A stretch of DNA of 64,000 bases from JAMXLO01 sp036265005 (GCA_036265005.1 DATAPW010000320.1:1-64000), one strand, 5' to 3'; positions 16,443-25,754 are shown, counted from the stretch's first letter. Numbers and translations: made by a program. The notes: generated by a model not told the origin, from the letters alone.

Positions 16443-17417
16443 TCACCGCTTGGCCTCCAGGCGCACCCGCGGATCGAGCAAGGTGTACAAGAGATCGACC
16501 ACCAGATTGATGGTCACGAACAGCAGCACGATCATCATCAGGTAGGCGACGATCACCGGCCTATCGAGCACGTTGATCGAATCGATGATCAGCTTCCCCA
16601 TGCCAGGCCAGGCGAACACGCTCTCGGTCACCACCGCAAATGCAATGGTGGAACCCAGCTCCAGCCCGACCACCGTCACCACCGGGATCATGATGTTCTT
16701 CAGCACATGCACGAAGATCACCCGCGCCGGCGTCAGCCCCTTGGCGCGGGCGAATTTGACGAAGTCCATCGGCAGCGTCTCGCGCACGCCGGCGCGAGTC
16801 AGGCGCAGCACCAAGGAGATATTGAACAGCGACAGGTTCAGTGCCGGCAGCACCAGATGGCGCAATCCATCCAGGGTCAGGAACGACCACTGCACGCCGA
16901 GGAACTCCGCCGTCGCGCCGCGGCCGGTACTCGGCAGCCAGCCGAGTTGCACCGCGAACACCATGATCAGCATCAGCCCGACCCAGAATGTCGGCAGCGA
17001 GAAGCCCAGGATGCTGCCGGCCAGGATGGTCCGCGCCACCGCGCCTTCCGGATACAGCCCGGCATACAACCCCAGCGGGATGCCAAGTACGATCGACATC
17101 AGCACGGCCGTCACCGCCAGTTCCATGGTCGCCGGCATGCGTTGCGCGATGAGCCGCAGCGCCGGTTCGTTGAACACGAAGCTGCGGCCGAGATTGCCGT
17201 GCAGCGCGTCGTTGACGAACAGCAGGTATTGCTTCCACAGCGGCTGGTCGAGGCCCAGCGCGGCGATGATCCGCGCGCGCTCCGCCTGGTCGGCCTCGGG
17301 CGAGATCAGGATATCGACCGGGTTGCCGATCACATGCACGCCGATGAACACGATCACCGACATGACGAGTACAACGAACAGCGCCTGGATCAGCCGCCGG
17401 ATCAGCCAGGTTGTCAT
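16443..17417 (-). CDS. Dipeptide-type ABC transporter permease (DppB type)
   Basis: The 324-residue protein is a full-length DppB-type permease. It begins with the family N terminus (LIRRLIQALFVVLVMSVIVF), has about six membrane segments, and shows the EAA loop at DFVKFARAKGLTPARVIFVH. It is the first gene of the four-gene transporter unit; the downstream permease is separated from it by a palindromic repeat. The region upstream is a decayed pseudogene, so any binding-protein gene that once stood there may have been lost. Confidence 0.93.
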   Translation of the reverse strand: MTTWLIRRLIQALFVVLVMSVIVFIGVHVIGNPVDILISPEADQAERARIIAALGLDQPLWKQYLLFVNDALHGNLGRSFVFNEPALRLIAQRMPATMELAVTAVLMSIVLGIPLGLYAGLYPEGAVARTILAGSILGFSLPTFWVGLMLIMVFAVQLGWLPSTGRGATAEFLGVQWSFLTLDGLRHLVLPALNLSLFNISLVLRLTRAGVRETLPMDFVKFARAKGLTPARVIFVHVLKNIMIPVVTVVGLELGSTIAFAVVTESVFAWPGMGKLIIDSINVLDRPVIVAYLMMIVLLFVTINLVVDLLYTLLDPRVRLEAKR

Positions 17418-17485
17418 TCAGTCTCCCGAGCCCCTGGTCCAGCTTATAGCTGGCGCTCCCACAGCGAACCAGTGGCCGACATTCC

Positions 17486-18300
17486 TCAGGCAGCCCGCCG
17501 GCGCTCCTGGGCGCCGTCGAGCAGGTAGCTTGTGGTGCATTCGACATCGAGCCGGAGCTCGATCGGTCCAGTGAGCCCGCTGAACAGAACTGCGGGCAGC
17601 ATTGCCTCGCCGGCGGTCCAGCGCCAGCCATTGGTCGGTTCGAAAGCGTGGAATCCGCCTGCCAGCATCGGATCCTCCGCATCGAGCCAGCGCTCGCGGC
17701 GACCACCATACGCTGCAGCGCCACGCCGAGTGTGCGTTCATCGCGGGCCACGCCGATAACCGCGGGAACGCTGGCACGCGAAACGATGTGCACATGGTCC
17801 CTTGGCACGTCCAGATGGAAAATAGATACCGCACCGTTCCGGACGCGCGGATTGACGCGCACGCCGTCGACCAGAAGATGCAGATCGGAATCGTCGGTCA
17901 GCGGCAACCCCCGGGCGCAGGCCGGCACGCCGCAGGCCGAGCAATCTCGTCGGACAAGGTGCCAATGATCGTGCCGTAGTTCGTTACGGTTCCCTCGACG
18001 AGCGACGCCGTCGCGTTGCTGAAGTCGCTCCACGCGCCGTAGCCGTAGGCGATGACCCTGGCAGTCGATGCAACCGGGCCACTGGCATCGTTGACGACAG
18101 TACCGCCTGGCTCAACACGACGCCTCGGGCCATTCTGCGCTGTCACCGTGCCGAGATTGACGACGGTTCCCGCGCCCAAGTTGATTTAGGTTCCCGGATT
18201 GGGGATGATGACAGGCCCGGTAATCGCGATGCCCTGCACATTGCCGTACACGGTGGCATTCTGCTGGTTGGTGACCGCGGCTCCATTCCACGTGGGCGGG
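17486..18300 (-). pseudogene. Decayed beta-helix protein with Hint-associated C-terminal region
   Basis: Reading the minus strand from about 18300, one frame shows beta-helix-like repeats (AAVTNQQNATVYGNVQGIAI; GAGTVVNLGTV; GTVTNYGTIIG) interrupted by an in-frame TAA at 18186-18188. Near 17900 the frame shifts to DDSDLHLLVDGVRVNPRVRN and HIVSRASVPAVIG, and near 17710 it shifts again to GGFHAFEPTNGWRWTAGEAM, ending at 17486. The last parts resemble the C-terminal region of exported Hint-domain proteins of Acetobacteraceae and relatives; the Hint domain itself is not seen. At least one stop and two frameshifts show that the gene is dead. The 5' part is missing. The family match is from memory of motifs. 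Confidence 0.6.
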
Positions 18301-18431
18301 CAAGCTGGCGGTGTGCGGCCCTGCGCTCCAGGGCGCTGACGCAATAGGAATCCGACTGCAATCGAACAATGTGACCAATCGCAAAACTGCGCTGGTTCCC
18401 CGTCCCCACCGACCTGTATAAGCTGTCTCGA

Positions 18432-19610
18432 ATGAATGCCTCCGACACCATCGCGCCACGCCTCAATACCGCGGAACTGCTGGCCCGGCTCGTGTCCTAT
18501 GACACGACCAGCCGCAATTCCAATCTGGAATTGATCGGCTTCGTCCGCGACTATCTGGACGCCCACGGAATTCCGTACCGTGTCAGTACGGATGCGACCG
18601 GGGAGAAGGCCAACATCCACGCCATCATCGGACCGCAGGAGGCGGGCGGCGTCGCGCTCTCCGGCCATGTCGATACCGTTCCGGTGGACGGCCAGGCCTG
18701 GAGTGCCGATCCCTTCACGCTGCGGCGCACGGATGGCCGGCTGTATGCGCGCGGCTCCGCGGACATGAAGGGCTTCGTCTCCGCCTGCCTCGCGGCGGTG
18801 CCGGATTTCAAGGCGAAGCCGTTGGCGCGGCCGCTGCACCTGTTCATCAGCTATGACGAGGAAGTCGGCTGCCAGGGAGCGCAGCGGCTGATCGAGGACC
18901 TGGATGCGTCCGGCCTGAAGCCGTCGCTGTGCGTGGTCGGCGAGCCGTCGGGCATGCAGCCGATCCTGGCGCACAAAGGCAAGCTGAACCTCCGCGTGCG
19001 GGTGCGCGGCCTGCCCGGTCATTCCAGCGAGCCGGGCAAAGGGGTGAATGCCGTCCAGGCCGCCGGCGAGGCGATCGCCTATATCGCTGCCGAGGCGCGG
19101 CGGCTGGCGCAGGAAGGCCCGTTCCAGGACGGTTTCGATCCGCCGCACACGACGATCCATGTCGGCACCATCCAGGGCGGCACGATCCTCAACATCATTC
19201 CCGAACGCTGCGAATTCATCATGGAATGGCGCAACATCCCCGGCGATGACGCGACGCGCCATGTGCAGCGCCTGCGCGATTTCGTCGCGCGGAGCATCGA
19301 ACCGGCGATGCATGCGGTGCACCGTGGCACCGGCTTCGACTTCGAGGTGCTCACCACCATGCCCGGCCTGTCGCTCGATGCCGACCATCAGCTGACCGCA
19401 ATCGTCAAGCAGCTCACCGGCTCGAACAGCACGGGCAAGGTCAGCTACGGCACGGAAGGCGGCTATTACCAGAACAGCGGCATCCCGACGATCATCTGCG
19501 GTCCCGGCCATATCGCGCAGGCGCACCAGCCCGACGAGTGGATCGCGCAGGACCAGCTCGACGCGTGCGACGTGTTCATCCGCCGCCTGGCGGATCGATT
19601 GCTGACCTGA
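18432..19610 (+). CDS. argE: Acetylornithine deacetylase (M20 family)
   Basis: The 392-residue enzyme has the ArgE length and all M20 metal and catalytic motifs: metal His in SGHVDTVPVDG, bridging Asp in GSADMKGF, catalytic Glu-Glu in SYDEEVGC, metal Glu in VVGEPSG, and the late His in CGPGHIAQAHQPDEW. It should hydrolyse N-acetyl-L-ornithine to ornithine in arginine synthesis, or a related acyl-amino acid. The last motif favours ArgE over DapE. It is followed 18 bases later by a succinylglutamate desuccinylase/aspartoacylase-family gene, so the two may act on related N-acyl amino acids. Confidence 0.9.
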   Translation: MNASDTIAPRLNTAELLARLVSYDTTSRNSNLELIGFVRDYLDAHGIPYRVSTDATGEKANIHAIIGPQEAGGVALSGHVDTVPVDGQAWSADPFTLRRTDGRLYARGSADMKGFVSACLAAVPDFKAKPLARPLHLFISYDEEVGCQGAQRLIEDLDASGLKPSLCVVGEPSGMQPILAHKGKLNLRVRVRGLPGHSSEPGKGVNAVQAAGEAIAYIAAEARRLAQEGPFQDGFDPPHTTIHVGTIQGGTILNIIPERCEFIMEWRNIPGDDATRHVQRLRDFVARSIEPAMHAVHRGTGFDFEVLTTMPGLSLDADHQLTAIVKQLTGSNSTGKVSYGTEGGYYQNSGIPTIICGPGHIAQAHQPDEWIAQDQLDACDVFIRRLADRLLT

Positions 19611-19628
19611 ACCGGGCGCTCACTGCGC

Positions 19629-20597
19629 ATGTCCCCGATCGCCCCGCCACCGCTGCCGTCATTCGAGGTCCACCTGTCTGCGCCTGACATCGGCAGATGG
19701 ATCGCCGGGAACACCGGGATTGGCGGATTCACCACGCGCAGTTCAGGGCAGCCTGGGCCGCATGTTGCGCTGCTGGCGATTTCGCACGGCAATGAGATCG
19801 CCGGCGCCATCGTGCTCGATCGGCTGCTGGCGGCCGGCGTTGCGCCAGTACGCGGCGAGCTGACATTCGGCTTCGTCAATCTCGCCGCGTATGAACGTTT
19901 CGATCCGCGCCAGCCCACCGCATCCCGCTTCGTCGATGAGGACATCAACCGCGTATGGGACCTGGCGACGCTGGACGGCGGGCGACATTCGGTCGAGCTC
20001 GACCGCGCGCGCGAGATTCGTCCGCTGATCGACAGCGTGGACGTGCTGCTGGACCTGCATTCGATGCTGTGGCCGTCCGACCCGCTGATCCTGTGCGGCA
20101 CGTCATCGAAGGGACGCGACCTGGCATCCGGCGTCGGCGTGCCTGAACTGGTCGTTGCCGATCATGGTCATGCCACCGGGCGCCGCCTGATCGACTATGT
20201 GCGGTTTGCCGAAGCCACCACGCCATGCTCGGCCAGCCTGGTGGAAGCCGGACAGCATTGGGACACGCGCACCGTTGACACCATGTTCGCCAGCGTGTCC
20301 GGCCTGCTGCGGCATCTTGGCGTGGTCGCGCACCATCCGGCACTGCCGCCGGCGCCGGCATGCGCGAACCAACGTTTCGCCGAGGTCACCATGGTCGTCA
20401 CGGCGGCCAGCAGCAATTTCGCCTTTGTGCAGCCGTATCGCGGCTGCGACATCATCGCACGCCGCAATACGCTGATCGCACTGGATGGCGAAACTGAGAT
20501 CCGCACACCGCACGACGACTGCCTGCTGATCATGCCGAGCTTGCGGCCAAGCCGTGGCCACACGGCAGTGCGCCTGGCGCGCTTCGTCACGGCATGA
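19629..20597 (+). CDS. Succinylglutamate desuccinylase/aspartoacylase-family hydrolase
   Basis: The 322-residue protein has the M14-like zinc amidohydrolase core: HGNE in LLAISHGNEIAGA supplies zinc His and Glu, and DLHS in VLLDLHSML supplies the second His. RFVDEDINRVW is the conserved substrate-binding segment. Family members cleave N-acyl amino acids (AstE, aspartoacylase). The C-terminal domain (about residues 240-322) is a beta barrel as in aspartoacylases. It is probably cotranscribed with the argE-like gene just upstream. The exact acyl-amino acid is not predictable. Confidence 0.85.
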   Translation: MSPIAPPPLPSFEVHLSAPDIGRWIAGNTGIGGFTTRSSGQPGPHVALLAISHGNEIAGAIVLDRLLAAGVAPVRGELTFGFVNLAAYERFDPRQPTASRFVDEDINRVWDLATLDGGRHSVELDRAREIRPLIDSVDVLLDLHSMLWPSDPLILCGTSSKGRDLASGVGVPELVVADHGHATGRRLIDYVRFAEATTPCSASLVEAGQHWDTRTVDTMFASVSGLLRHLGVVAHHPALPPAPACANQRFAEVTMVVTAASSNFAFVQPYRGCDIIARRNTLIALDGETEIRTPHDDCLLIMPSLRPSRGHTAVRLARFVTA

Positions 20598-20668
20598 ATC
20601 AAAGCACATCAGCGCCATTGCCGGCGTTGCTGACCGGCGTGTAGCAGCGGGGCGGAGGCGAGCGCCCG

Positions 20669-22945
20669 CTATGCGTCTCGCACCAGGTTCACCGCGGCGC
20701 CGGCGCGGAACCAATGCAACTGTGATGCGCTGAAGCTGTGCCGCAGCCAGAGTGTTTCGTTCGTGCCGTCGGCGTGCGTGATCCGGCACTCGACCGGCTT
20801 GCCCGGCGCAAGGTGTGCAATCCCGAGCAGACTGATCCGATCATCCTCGCGAATCCGCTCCCAGTCCGCGTCAGCCTGGAACGTCAGCGCCAACAGGCCC
20901 TGCTTCTTCAAATTTGACTCATGGATGCGCGCGAAGCTGCGGGCGATGATCGCGGCGCCGCCGAGCAGGCGCGGCGACAGGGCGGCATGTTCCCGACTGC
21001 TGCCTTCGCCATAATTGCGGTCACCGATGGCCACCCATCGCAGGCCGTGTGACCGATAGTCGCGCGCGATCCTGGAGAACGCCTGCCCGGTCTCTCCGGT
21101 CAGTATGTTGCGCGCTTTACCGGTCTCTCCGGTGAAGGCATTCGTGGCGCCGAGAAACATGTTATCGCTGAACCGGTCGAGATGTCCGCGAAACCGCAGC
21201 CATGGACCGGCTGGCGAGATGTGGTCCGTCGTCGTCTTGCCTGTCGCCTTCAGCAACACCGGCATGTCGGTGAAATCGCGGCCGTCCCACGCCGGCCACG
21301 GTTCCAGGCGCTGCAACCGCTCGCTGTCGGGATCGATCTCCAGCGCGATGCCCGTGCCGTCCGGGGGTGGTGCGACGTAGGCACTGCCGCTGACCACGAA
21401 ATTCTGCGCGGGCACCTCAGGCGCCGGCCGCGGCGGTTCGAGCCGGAACGCCTCGCCGTCGGCGCCAGTTAATGTGTCGGTCAACGGGTTGAATGACAGC
21501 CGCCCGGCTGCCGCAAAGGCCGTGACCAGTTCAGGGCTGGCAATGAAGTTCATCGTCGTCGCCTGGCCGTCGTTGCGGCGCGGGAAGTTGCGGTTGTACG
21601 ACGTGACGATGGTGTTCGGCGCTTCGGTTGCCTCGCTTGCGCGCCGCCATTGGCCGATGCACGGCCCGCACGCGTTGGCCAGCACCGTTGCGCCGATGCC
21701 GGTGAGCGACTGCATCTGCCCATCACGCTCAATCGTCGCACGCACACGTTCGGAACCTGGCGTCACCAGCAACGGCACAGCGGCATCAAGCCCGTGCCGC
21801 CGTAGCTGCTCGGCCACATCGGCCGCGCGGCTCATGTCCTCGTACGACGAGTTGGTGCAACTGCCGATCAGCGCGGTCGAGATCGAGTCGGTGAAGCCGT
21901 TTGCCGGGTCGGCGATTTCCGCAGCGAGCCGGGACACAGGACGCGCGCGATCCGGCGTGTGCGGGCCGACGACGTGCGGCTCCAGCCGGGCGAGGTCGAT
22001 TTCGATCACCCGGTCGTAGTACTTCTCGGGGTGCGCCTCGACCTCCGCATCCGGCACCAGCATGTCGCGGTTGCGATCGATGATCGGCACCAGATCGCCG
22101 CGACCGGTCGCGCGGAGATACCGATCCATCCGCTCATCGGCCGGGAACATCGAGGTCGTTGCGCCAAGTTCGGCGCCCATGTTGGTGATGGTCGCCTTGC
22201 CGGTCGCACTGATGCTGCGCGCACCGGGCCCGATATACTCGACGATTGCATTGGTGCCGCCGGCCACGCCAAGCTGCCCGGCCACGTAGAGAATGACATC
22301 CTTCGGCGCCGTCCAGCCGCCCAGCGTTCCTGTCAGATGCACCGCGATATGTCTGGGATACAGCAACTCCCAGGGCAGGCCGGCGATGACCTCGACCGCG
22401 TCGGCGCCGCCGACACCGACGGCACAGGCACCAAGACCACCGGCATTCGGTGTATGGGAATCGGTACCAATGATCATTGCGCCAGGAAACGCGTAGGTCT
22501 CCAGCACGACCTGGTGGACGATGCCGGCGCCCGGCTCCCAGAACCCGCAACCGAATTTCGCCGCTGCGGTGCGGAGGAAATCGAACACCTCGCGGCTTTC
22601 GTCGCGGGCCGCGCGCAGGTCCGCGTCTGCCCCGGTCCGTGCCTGGATGAGATGATCGCAATGGATCGTGGTCGGCACCGCGACGCGTGGGCGGCCGGTC
22701 TGCATGAACTGCAACATGCCGCTCTGGCCCAGCACATCCTGGAACACCACGCGATCCGGCCTCAACGCAAGCTGGCTGCGGCCGATCTCGAGCTCCTGGG
22801 TCTCCGCATCGTCCAGATGACCCAGCAGCACCTTGTCCGCCAGCGTGAGCGGACTGCTCCATCGGCGACGGATCACGGCGAGGTTGCGCGCCATGGTCTG
22901 GTACAATTTGGACATTGCTTCCGGTGTCACCTCGATCGCGAGCAT
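20669..22945 (-). CDS. Aconitate hydratase, mitochondrial-type
   Basis: The 758-residue enzyme interconverts citrate and isocitrate in the TCA cycle. The [4Fe-4S] cysteines lie in GSCTNSSYEDM and NACGPCIGQW. The swivel domain shows GDRNYGEGSSREHAALSPRL with the catalytic serine region. Length and motifs match the mitochondrial-like aconitases (about 750 residues) rather than AcnA (about 890) or AcnB. The start at 22945 has GGAGG upstream; a longer reading would cross the divergent LysR gene. Control by that LysR is suggested by palindromes at 22998-23039. It may be a second, inducible aconitase or serve a related substrate. Confidence 0.92.
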   Translation of the reverse strand: MLAIEVTPEAMSKLYQTMARNLAVIRRRWSSPLTLADKVLLGHLDDAETQELEIGRSQLALRPDRVVFQDVLGQSGMLQFMQTGRPRVAVPTTIHCDHLIQARTGADADLRAARDESREVFDFLRTAAAKFGCGFWEPGAGIVHQVVLETYAFPGAMIIGTDSHTPNAGGLGACAVGVGGADAVEVIAGLPWELLYPRHIAVHLTGTLGGWTAPKDVILYVAGQLGVAGGTNAIVEYIGPGARSISATGKATITNMGAELGATTSMFPADERMDRYLRATGRGDLVPIIDRNRDMLVPDAEVEAHPEKYYDRVIEIDLARLEPHVVGPHTPDRARPVSRLAAEIADPANGFTDSISTALIGSCTNSSYEDMSRAADVAEQLRRHGLDAAVPLLVTPGSERVRATIERDGQMQSLTGIGATVLANACGPCIGQWRRASEATEAPNTIVTSYNRNFPRRNDGQATTMNFIASPELVTAFAAAGRLSFNPLTDTLTGADGEAFRLEPPRPAPEVPAQNFVVSGSAYVAPPPDGTGIALEIDPDSERLQRLEPWPAWDGRDFTDMPVLLKATGKTTTDHISPAGPWLRFRGHLDRFSDNMFLGATNAFTGETGKARNILTGETGQAFSRIARDYRSHGLRWVAIGDRNYGEGSSREHAALSPRLLGGAAIIARSFARIHESNLKKQGLLALTFQADADWERIREDDRISLLGIAHLAPGKPVECRITHADGTNETLWLRHSFSASQLHWFRAGAAVNLVRDA

Positions 22946-22997
22946 CGCCGCCCTCCTCTCCTGGCGGACTGACGGTAGGCAACCGGCGATCGCCGAG

Positions 22998-23039
22998 CCA
23001 TAATATGGCAGATGCAAAATCCATATCGACGGGATATGG
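22998..23039. promoter_or_regulatory. Candidate LysR operator between aconitase and lysR genes
   Basis: CCATAATATGG (22998-23008) is a perfect 11-base palindrome. CCATAT (23021-23026) and ATATGG (23034-23039) form a second inverted pair with a seven-base spacer, and ATATGG at 23003-23008 also pairs with 23021-23026. Three copies of one half-site in the 97-base divergent gap, the last ending three bases before the lysR start, fit an autoregulating LysR operator. Confidence 0.6.
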
Positions 23040-23042
23040 CAG

Positions 23043-23966
23043 ATGGAACTGCGCCACATCCGCTATTTCATTGCAGTCGCCGAGGAAGGCCACGTGACGC
23101 GGGCCGCAGAACGTCTCGGCATGCAGCAGCCGCTGCTCAGCCAGCAGATCCGCGCACTGGAGCGTGAACTCGACGTGCAGCTGTTCCGTCGCAAGCCGCG
23201 CGGCGTCGAGCTGACCGATGCCGGGCGTGCGCTGCTCGGCGATGCCCGCGCCATCATGGCGCAGGTCGAACATGCGTTCGCCAGCACGCGCCGCACCGCA
23301 CGCGGCGAACAGGGACGCATCACCATCGGCTTCACCAGCTCCGCGCCGTTCCATCCGTTTGTGCCACGCGTCATCCGCTCGTTCCGCGAGGCATTTCCGC
23401 TGATCGCCCTCACGCTGGAAGAAAGCGGCACGACGGAGCTGATCCAGGACCTGCGCGAGGAACGGGTTGACGCAGCGTTCATTCGCACTCCCGTCGCGGA
23501 TCCGGTTGGCCTGCGGGTCGACACGTTGCTGGAGGAGGCAATGCTGGTCGCGTTGCCCAGCCAGCACGTGCTGGCACGCAGCAGACGCGGCGATGACGCG
23601 GCGGTGGCCTTGAAGCGCCTCGCCGGCGAGACGTTCATCGTGTACCGGCGGCACAGCGGCCCGGGGCTGTATGACGCCATCATCGCCGCTTGCCATGCCG
23701 CGGGATTCAGCCCGCTGATCGGTCAGGAGGCGCCCCGAATTGTCTCGACCCTGAATCTCGTGGCCGCCGGTCTCGGCCTGTCGATCGTGCCGGCCTCGCT
23801 GCAGCGCATGCACATGGATGGCGTGAGCTATCGCCGGCTCACCGGCACCGCGCAGCCCAGGGCGCCGCTGCTGCTCGCCAGCCGGCGCGGCGACACCTCA
23901 CCGATCGTTCGGCAATTCCTGGCGCTGGTCAGGCAGACGGCGAAGGCGTTCCGGATGGATCGCTGA
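23043..23966 (+). CDS. LysR-family transcriptional regulator
   Basis: The 307-residue protein has the LysR helix-turn-helix (residues 1-60; MELRHIRYFIAVAEEGHVTR and SQQIRALERELDVQLF) and a periplasmic-binding-like effector domain from about residue 90. It diverges from the aconitase gene with 97 bases between starts. Close copies of CCATAT/ATATGG lie in that gap and reach almost to its start codon. By the usual LysR pattern it should activate the divergent aconitase gene in response to a small organic acid and repress itself; the effector is not known. Confidence 0.92.
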   Translation: MELRHIRYFIAVAEEGHVTRAAERLGMQQPLLSQQIRALERELDVQLFRRKPRGVELTDAGRALLGDARAIMAQVEHAFASTRRTARGEQGRITIGFTSSAPFHPFVPRVIRSFREAFPLIALTLEESGTTELIQDLREERVDAAFIRTPVADPVGLRVDTLLEEAMLVALPSQHVLARSRRGDDAAVALKRLAGETFIVYRRHSGPGLYDAIIAACHAAGFSPLIGQEAPRIVSTLNLVAAGLGLSIVPASLQRMHMDGVSYRRLTGTAQPRAPLLLASRRGDTSPIVRQFLALVRQTAKAFRMDR

Positions 23967-23978
23967 GCGCCACGGTCC

Positions 23979-24004
23979 TGGCGGAATGCGCTGCGCTCCC
24001 GCCA
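23979..24004. repeat. Short palindromic element
   Basis: TGGCGG and CCGCCA bracket a GCGCTGCGCTC core just after the lysR stop codon. The core matches that of the family B repeats, but the arms differ. It could act as a weak hairpin at the lysR 3' end. Confidence 0.4.
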
Positions 24005-24109
24005 TACGCGTCCGGCTCGATGAAACCGCCGGATTCGTTCAAGCAAACTCTGCCGCTACGCCCATCATCGATTGCCACACGTGGATCGCCGATTGAGGGA
24101 ATGCCTCAG

Positions 24110-24901
24110 ATGGACCTGCAACTGAACAGCCGGTCGGCACTGGTCACCGCTTCGACCGCCGGCATCGGGCTCGAGATCGCACGCAAGCTCGCCGTCGAGG
24201 GCGCCAGGGTGATGCTGAGCGGCCGCAGCCAGGCAAAGCTCGATCAGGCCGTCGAACGTATTCGTGCCGTAGGCGGAACAGACGTAAGCGGCGTCCTGGC
24301 AGATCCATCGACCGCGGAGGGTGCCAATGCACTGGTGCGAGCCGCGCCACAGGTCGACATCCTGATCAACAACCTCGGCATCTATGAGATCAAGGACTTT
24401 GTCGACATCACAGACGACGAGTGGCGGCGCTATTTCGAGCTCAACGTGCTGAGCGGAGTGCGTCTGGCACGGGCCTATTTACCCGGCATGCTGCAGCGGA
24501 ACTGGGGGCGGATCATCTTCATGTCGAGCGAAGCCGGTCTCGTCACGCCTGGGCCGATGATCCATTACGGCATGACCAAGACGGCGCAGCTTGCCATTTC
24601 GCGTGGCCTCGCCGAATTGACCAAGGGCACGAATGTGACAGTCAATTCGGTATTGCCGGGACCGACGCGCTCCGAAGGCGTCGTCGATTTCCTCAGGAGC
24701 CTTGCCAGCGACCGCGACGCACCGGCGGAACAGATTGAAGCGGAATTCTTCGCCAAGGCCGAGCCGACCTCGCTCCTCCAGCGCATGATCGAGCCGGAGG
24801 AGATCGCCAACCTGGTCGCCTATGTCGCGAGCCCGTTGTCTTCCGCGACCAACGGCGCGGCGCTTCGCGCCGAAGGCGGTGTCGTCCGGACCATCGACTA
24901 G
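24110..24901 (+). CDS. Short-chain dehydrogenase/reductase (SDR)
   Basis: The 263-residue protein is a classical SDR. The cofactor loop is a variant, TASTAGIG instead of TGxxxGIG. LINNLGIYEIKDF carries the NNxG block, and the catalytic residues are Ser in FMSSEAGL, Tyr in IHYGMTK and the following Lys. The ATG at 24110 has GAGGGA at suitable distance; an ATG three codons earlier is too close to it. It is a lone gene between the LysR gene and a convergent CinA-like gene. The substrate is unknown. Confidence 0.87.
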   Translation: MDLQLNSRSALVTASTAGIGLEIARKLAVEGARVMLSGRSQAKLDQAVERIRAVGGTDVSGVLADPSTAEGANALVRAAPQVDILINNLGIYEIKDFVDITDDEWRRYFELNVLSGVRLARAYLPGMLQRNWGRIIFMSSEAGLVTPGPMIHYGMTKTAQLAISRGLAELTKGTNVTVNSVLPGPTRSEGVVDFLRSLASDRDAPAEQIEAEFFAKAEPTSLLQRMIEPEEIANLVAYVASPLSSATNGAALRAEGGVVRTID

Positions 24902-24991
24902 GCCGGGCGCGCCCGCCACGTCGGAATCCCAACGGAGCAACAGGCTGATCGGCCGACGCACGTGGTCGGACAAGCTGATTGCCCGTGCCGC

Positions 24992-25753
24992 TCACCCCTC
25001 CGGCTCGCCGGCGACCGGCAGCTTGCCAAACCCGGTGATGATGGCCGTCACCTCATCGACGACTGCCTGCGCCGCCGCCGGGTCAGTGCCCTTGGCGACA
25101 ATCGCCACGCCATTGCCACTCGGCCGATAGAACGGGTAGCTGCCGATATCGACATCGGGATATTTTGCCTGCACCGCGCCCAGCGGCTCCGCGATGATGC
25201 CCTCGGGCAAACCCACCACGTGCACTGCGCGCGACACGATCGGCGCACCGCCCTGCAGCCGCGGCGCAAGCCACTCGAACATCGACTGCATGACGCGCGG
25301 CACGCCGGCCATCACGTAGACATTGCCGATCTGAAAGCCCGGAGCCACCGACATCGCATTGTCGATCAGCGTCGCACCACGCGGCATCGTCGCCATGCGT
25401 TGCCGCGCCGCGTTGAACTCTCCTGGCTTGTAGCTGCGTTCCATGCGCGCCCACGCCTCGGGATGCGGCTCCCAAGGTACTCCGAACGCGACGGCGACGC
25501 ATTCGCTGGTGATGTCGTCATGCGTTGGACCGATGCCGCCGGTGGTGAACACATAGTCGAACTTCGTCCGCACCTCGTTCACGGTGCCGACGATCGTCTC
25601 CGGCACGTCGGGGATCACCCGTACTTCGCGCAACGGGATGCCACGCTCGCCCAGTCCCCTGGCGATGAAACGGATATTTGCGTCCTGCGTCCGGCCGGAC
25701 AGCACCTCGTTGCCGATCACCAGCAGGCAGGCCGTGGGATTCGTGTCGGGCAT
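24992..25753 (-). CDS. CinA N-terminal / MoCF-type molybdopterin-binding protein
   Basis: The 253-residue product is a MoaB/Mog-like (MoCF) domain followed by a short extension, as in the N-terminal part of CinA. LVIGNEVLSGRTQDANIRFI and FTTGGIGPTHDDITSECVA are the family signatures. The nicotinamide-nucleotide deamidase domain of full-length CinA is absent, as in many stand-alone versions. Known CinA N-domains have ADP-ribose pyrophosphatase activity; whether this one does is unknown. The start at 25753 is preceded by a tandem repeat carrying a GGGGGA Shine-Dalgarno. It lies downstream of the GNAT-NUDIX gene. Confidence 0.88.
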   Translation of the reverse strand: MPDTNPTACLLVIGNEVLSGRTQDANIRFIARGLGERGIPLREVRVIPDVPETIVGTVNEVRTKFDYVFTTGGIGPTHDDITSECVAVAFGVPWEPHPEAWARMERSYKPGEFNAARQRMATMPRGATLIDNAMSVAPGFQIGNVYVMAGVPRVMQSMFEWLAPRLQGGAPIVSRAVHVVGLPEGIIAEPLGAVQAKYPDVDIGSYPFYRPSGNGVAIVAKGTDPAAAQAVVDEVTAIITGFGKLPVAGEPEG

Positions 25754-25754
25754 C

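Noticed and set aside
16561..18033. 490-residue minus-strand frame across dppB and the pseudogene
   Set aside because: Only the part from about 17905 to 17715 is meaningful, as one frame of the decayed Hint-associated gene; the rest is a shadow of the permease gene.
18186..19526. 446-residue minus-strand frame over argE
   Set aside because: It is antisense to the M20 deacetylase. Only its last 35 or so codons, beyond argE, are meaningful as part of the beta-helix pseudogene.
21090..21140. Short repeated segment in the aconitase gene (CCGGTCTCTCCGGT twice)
   Set aside because: It encodes two TGET-type turns in the conserved protein and keeps the frame; no sign of a mobile or regulatory element.
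22134..23813. 559-residue minus-strand frame across the aconitase and LysR genes
   Set aside because: It is out of frame with aconitase and antisense to lysR; both genes have complete family motifs in their own frames.
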